A DNA stretch of 8,279 nucleotides from an uncultured Alphaproteobacteria bacterium (lineage in GTDB: Bacteria; Pseudomonadota; Alphaproteobacteria; RF32; CAG-239). The stretch spans positions 1 to 8,279 of the forward strand of contig CALXWF010000113.1 of NCBI GenBank assembly GCA_944392285.1, in the 5' to 3' direction. Below, in pieces: positions 5,600 to 8,279 of this stretch. The position numbers and the translations under genes are program-made. Positions within the stretch are counted from its first letter, which is position 1. Each line of letters opens with the position of its first letter. The notes below the pieces were generated by a model, which made no database searches, was not told where the DNA came from, and saw only the letters and a program-made list of their open reading frames with translations.

Positions 5600-7234
5600 T
5601 TATTTCTTTTGCAAAAGTTTTTCAATATCACTTGGAAAATTTATATCCGCCAAAAGTTTGGCATCTTTGATTTTGGTCTCTGTCGTATAATCAGAATGCT
5701 CTACAAAAACCGGGCGTATGGCTGCATTTTCAGGTACAATATCTGCCTGGTCATATAAACTCTTACTCCACAAAACCGGATTATATTTAACCCCGCCCAA
5801 ACTCAAAACACCGACATATTTGGTCTTATCTGCCGGAAATGATGCTATCATCTTGTCTAATATCTCCGGCGTTAGGTTTGGCATATCTGCCGGAATCAGC
5901 AAAGCTCCGTCACAAAACCCCGGCACAGATTTTAACCCTAAATTGATGGAAGATTTTACCCCGACTTGATAATTGGGATTATAAATAATGTTTACATCAA
6001 TGTTTTCCATGCAATTTTCAAGTTCTGCCGCATTATAACCGGTTACGACAAATACCGGCGATGCCTTCGATTTTATGGCCGCATGTACTGCTTTCATAAA
6101 CAGAGGCTCTCCCCCGACATCTAACATCAGTTTATTGCGACCGGCGCGCCCGCCGCTGCCTGCCGCTAAAACCACCGCCGCAACCCTTGCCGCGCCGCCG
6201 GCTTTGCGCTCTGCCCCTTTGATTAAATCTTCTTCTTCCAACGGAGTTAATTTTTGCTTTGGCGTCAATAAAACATTTTGCGGACGCGAAAAATCAAAGG
6301 CGTTTAGTTTTTCACTGACAATGGCTTGTTTTATATACAAATCCGCCAAAGCAGAGCCCTTATCGCCATAAGCATAAGGCACAGAGATAATGCGACTGCC
6401 GCGTTTGCCGGCAATAATTAAATCAGACGCGCCGACTTCCGGAATGTCATAATTAACAATTTCATCTACGAAACGCGTTATGGCCGTCGGAATAATATCT
6501 GCAGGATGCGAACTACGCAAACCGCCTAAGATGAAAATAACCTCATTGCCTTCATTTACGGCTCGTTGAATGGCATCAGCCAAAGGCTCTATTTCATATT
6601 TGGCATGATATTCATTGGCAAAATCAAGATTTAAGCCTTGGAAATTTTTGACCAAAGCCTTTACATTTGTCATAAAATGTGCCGTTTCGGCTTCGTTATC
6701 ATAAAAATCAGCATAGATTAAGGCCGTCTTTCGGTGAATGGCTTCATCTATGGCAAAAAGCTCCGTATTGCCGGCCAAGCTATATAAAATTTCATCAACT
6801 TTGGCTCCGTCAACCATGGCATAAGTGGTTTCAAGCTCGGCAATGATTTCTCCTTCTTTAACAAAGGCATAAGGCTCTTGCGCATTTAGGCGAAAAATGT
6901 CTCCTAATCTATTAAACTTGGCTATTCTGTCTGAGGAAGCGGCAAAAATTCCGTCTTTGGCTGCCGTAATTTTGCATAAATTTGCATTTGTAACGGCATA
7001 GGCCGTCCCCTCACCGCAAAGTCTGGCGGCAATCATGCCCAAAGCCGTAGATGACGTGATGTCTCCGGCCTCTATTTCTGCACCGAATATGCGGTTAATC
7101 CCCATAGCCTTTAGGGCAATAATATCTTCTTCCGTCAGTTGATGACCGGGCATTAAAACCTTGCTGCCAAGCGCTATTTTGCTAAATATTCTGACACCTA
7201 CCGCCTGATTAACCTTATATTCACGACACTGCAT
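5600..7234 (-). CDS. Molybdopterin-binding domain fused to a MobA/MocA-like nucleotidyltransferase
   Basis: This 544-residue cytoplasmic protein resembles the alphaproteobacterial fusions annotated as molybdopterin-binding/NTP-transferase, thought to add a nucleotide to the molybdenum cofactor. The N-terminal part (1-180) opens like the family (VLMPGHQLTEEDIIALKAMG, 26-45). Residues 190-310 look like a MoeA/MogA-type fold but are diverged: GGLRSSHPADIIPTAI (237-252) keeps the DxxP core, whereas the usual GxPGCARSP block is replaced by SVPYAYGDKGS (284-294). The C-terminal part (350-544) has the nucleotide loop LAAGSGGRAGRNK (356-368), metal-binding PADMP (448-452), GVKYNPVLW (481-489) and DINFPSD (530-536). 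The GDxGAR motif of MocA is not evident around 500-507. SD AAAGGA (7247-7242) lies seven bases before the ATG. Substrate (CTP, GTP or other) is not determinable. No Moco enzyme is nearby, so the pathway assignment comes from the family. Confidence 0.8.
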   Translation of the reverse strand: MQCREYKVNQAVGVRIFSKIALGSKVLMPGHQLTEEDIIALKAMGINRIFGAEIEAGDITSSTALGMIAARLCGEGTAYAVTNANLCKITAAKDGIFAASSDRIAKFNRLGDIFRLNAQEPYAFVKEGEIIAELETTYAMVDGAKVDEILYSLAGNTELFAIDEAIHRKTALIYADFYDNEAETAHFMTNVKALVKNFQGLNLDFANEYHAKYEIEPLADAIQRAVNEGNEVIFILGGLRSSHPADIIPTAITRFVDEIVNYDIPEVGASDLIIAGKRGSRIISVPYAYGDKGSALADLYIKQAIVSEKLNAFDFSRPQNVLLTPKQKLTPLEEEDLIKGAERKAGGAARVAAVVLAAGSGGRAGRNKLMLDVGGEPLFMKAVHAAIKSKASPVFVVTGYNAAELENCMENIDVNIIYNPNYQVGVKSSINLGLKSVPGFCDGALLIPADMPNLTPEILDKMIASFPADKTKYVGVLSLGGVKYNPVLWSKSLYDQADIVPENAAIRPVFVEHSDYTTETKIKDAKLLADINFPSDIEKLLQKK

Positions 7235-7265
7235 TCGCTTTTCCTTTGTGGTTTGTTTTCTTTAT

Positions 7266-7294
7266 TTTATATAATAATGATTAATTAATTGTAA
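7266..7294 (-). promoter_or_regulatory. Candidate promoter of the molybdopterin-binding/nucleotidyltransferase gene
   Basis: On the minus strand TTACAA (7294-7289) is followed after 17 bases by TATAAA (7271-7266), a five-of-six -10 match. Transcription would start near 7259, giving a leader of about 25 nt that ends in AAAGGA and the ATG at 7234. It sits just past the rpsI terminator, so the gene probably has its own transcript. The -35 match is weak (three of six). Confidence 0.45.
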
Positions 7295-7300
7295 GCTCCA

Positions 7301-7332
7301 AAAAAAATGGGAAGGTAAAAACCTTCCCATTT
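7301..7332 (-). terminator. Intrinsic terminator of the rplM-rpsI operon
   Basis: AAATGGGAAGGT (7305-7316) and ACCTTCCCATTT (7321-7332) are perfectly complementary over 12 bp with an AAAA loop. On the minus strand the right arm runs into a continuous T-run that extends to 7301, giving a strong U-tract. The rpsI stop is 17 bp upstream in the direction of transcription. Confidence 0.92.
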
Positions 7333-7349
7333 GTAACCAACGCAATATA

Positions 7350-7826
7350 TTAACGTTTGGAGAATTGGAAACTGCGGCGAGCTTTGGCGCGACCGAATTT
7401 CTTACGTTCTACCGTACGAGCATCACGCGTTAAGAAGCCGGCTTTCTTCAAAACCGTTCTTAATTCAGGCTCATATTCATTCAAAGCCTTGGCAATGCCG
7501 TGTTTAATCGCACCGGCTTGACCGGACAAACCACCGCCTTTAACCGTGCAGATTACGTCAAATTCATTCTCGCGATTAGCAACCTCAAAAGGTTGGTTGA
7601 TAATCATCTTCAAAACCGGACGAGCAAAATATTGGTCTAATGATTTGTCATTAATCGTAATATTGCCTTTACCGGGTTTAATCCATACGCGGGCAACAGC
7701 GTCTTTTCTTTTGCCGGTGGCATAAGAACGACCCTGTTTGTCTTTGTTGGGTTTGCGAGGGGCAACAGCCGCTTCACTACGGGCAGCTGCTTTAATGTCT
7801 TGCAATGATTCAATTTTCTCAGCCAT
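7350..7826 (-). CDS. rpsI: 30S ribosomal protein S9
   Basis: S9 is a 30S head protein whose C-terminal tail reaches the P-site tRNA anticodon stem. The 158-residue product carries the diagnostic YATGKRKDAVARVWIKPGKG (35-54), the glycine-rich loop VKGGGLSGQAGAIKHGIA (114-131), and the basic tail that ends FQFSKR, with the conserved terminal Ser-Lys-Arg. Residues 1-34 form an extension absent from E. coli S9 but common in Alphaproteobacteria. The ATG overlaps the rplM stop by one base (TAATG), and GAGGAG lies nine bases upstream within rplM, which points to translational coupling. Gene order rplM-rpsI is near-universal in bacteria. A strong terminator follows. Confidence 0.97.
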   Translation of the reverse strand: MAEKIESLQDIKAAARSEAAVAPRKPNKDKQGRSYATGKRKDAVARVWIKPGKGNITINDKSLDQYFARPVLKMIINQPFEVANRENEFDVICTVKGGGLSGQAGAIKHGIAKALNEYEPELRTVLKKAGFLTRDARTVERKKFGRAKARRSFQFSKR

Positions 7827-8279
7827 TATAATGCGCTCCTCTTATTTTTGGGGTTCATGGATGCAATGTCCAGAACTTCCGGATTCTGTGCCGTATGCGG
7901 ATGTTCGGCACCGGCATAAATTTTTAATTTGGTCATTTGTTGACGGCCGAGCGGATTGCGTGAAATCATGCGCTCAACAGCCTTTTCAATAACGCGACCG
8001 GGGAAACGACCTTCAAGAATCTTTCCGGCAGTGGCCGCTTTGATACCGCCGACATAGCCCGTGTGTTTGTAATAAACTTTATCACTCAGCTTTTTGCCGG
8101 TCAGCTTAACTTTGTCGGCATTGATAACGATGACATAGTCGCCGCAGTCCAAATTCGGAACATAGGAAGGTTTGTGTTTGCCACGCAGAATTTTGGAGAT
8201 TTCTGCGGCTAAACGGCCCAAAACAACACCTTCAGCATCAACGACATACCATTTTCTTTCAATGTCAGATGGTTTGGTT
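7826..8279 (-). CDS. rplM: 50S ribosomal protein L13 (5' end beyond the window)
   Basis: L13 is an early-assembling 50S protein. The reading frame stays open to the window edge: translation from 8278 gives TKPSDIERKWYVVDAEGVVL directly before GRLAAEISKILRGKHKP, the conserved L13 N-terminal region. The start therefore lies a few codons beyond 8279, and the TTG at 8221 is an internal leucine codon. About 150 residues are visible, nearly full length for the family. Further landmarks are DCGDYVIVINADKVKLTGKK, VYYKHTGYVGG, MISRNPLGRQQMTKLKIYAG and EHPHTAQNPE. The C-terminus (MNPKNKRSAL) is close to the alphaproteobacterial form. The stop overlaps the rpsI start. Promoter and any L13-specific leader are outside the window. 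Confidence 0.96.
   Translation of the reverse strand, partial: TKPSDIERKWYVVDAEGVVLGRLAAEISKILRGKHKPSYVPNLDCGDYVIVINADKVKLTGKKLSDKVYYKHTGYVGGIKAATAGKILEGRFPGRVIEKAVERMISRNPLGRQQMTKLKIYAGAEHPHTAQNPEVLDIASMNPKNKRSAL

Noticed and set aside
6075..6371. 98-codon plus-strand open frame inside the Moco fusion gene
   Set aside because: It is a shadow of the well-supported minus-strand gene, with low-complexity Ala/Pro composition.
8219..8221. TTG as the start codon of rplM
   Set aside because: The frame is open to the window edge and the upstream codons encode the conserved L13 N-terminus (ERKWYVVDAEGVV), so this is an internal leucine.

Overview
The window looks like a housekeeping stretch of an AT-leaning alphaproteobacterial chromosome. 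The evidence is in the proteins: ribosomal protein S9 carries the long N-terminal extension usual in that class, RsmH has the SAM motif form DATFGNGGYS, S21 is of the alphaproteobacterial type, and a molybdopterin-binding domain fused to a MobA/MocA-like nucleotidyltransferase is a combination known mainly from Alphaproteobacteria. The base composition, together with a phosphofructokinase that most Alphaproteobacteria lack, suggests a fermentative, perhaps host-associated lineage. That last point is inference.

Layout. Positions 1-120 hold the mraZ control region, with three TGGGA boxes at exact 10-bp spacing (minus strand) over a plausible promoter. Positions 121-3690 are the first four genes of the division and cell-wall (dcw) cluster on the plus strand: mraZ, rsmH, ftsL, ftsI. 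The cluster stops there. Two hairpins (3696-3731 and 3747-3781) separate it from the convergent minus-strand rpsU (3792-3998). Upstream of rpsU lie a perfect 11-bp hairpin (4041-4066) and a small minus-strand gene for a 70-residue helical protein (4106-4318). A 144-bp divergent intergenic region leads to a plus-strand 6-phosphofructokinase gene (4463-5551). A bidirectional terminator (5570-5598) separates it from the convergent 544-codon molybdopterin-binding/nucleotidyltransferase gene (5600-7234). That gene has its own promoter just beyond the terminator (7305-7332) of the minus-strand rplM-rpsI ribosomal operon. rplM runs off the right edge.

How the genes work together. MraZ likely represses its own operon. 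RsmH modifies the 16S rRNA P site. FtsL and FtsI act at the septum, FtsL as scaffold and FtsI as transpeptidase. S21, S9 and L13 are ribosomal. The phosphofructokinase commits sugar to glycolysis, but its phosphoryl donor (ATP or PPi) cannot be read unambiguously from its motifs. The fusion protein probably belongs to molybdenum cofactor maturation, although several signature motifs are eroded.

I see no phage, IS element, CRISPR array, defence system or RNA gene. The unusual points are the truncated dcw cluster, the reversed MraZ operator, the mixed-signature phosphofructokinase, the diverged Moco protein and the small unassigned protein. I do not see a clearly new biological system here.
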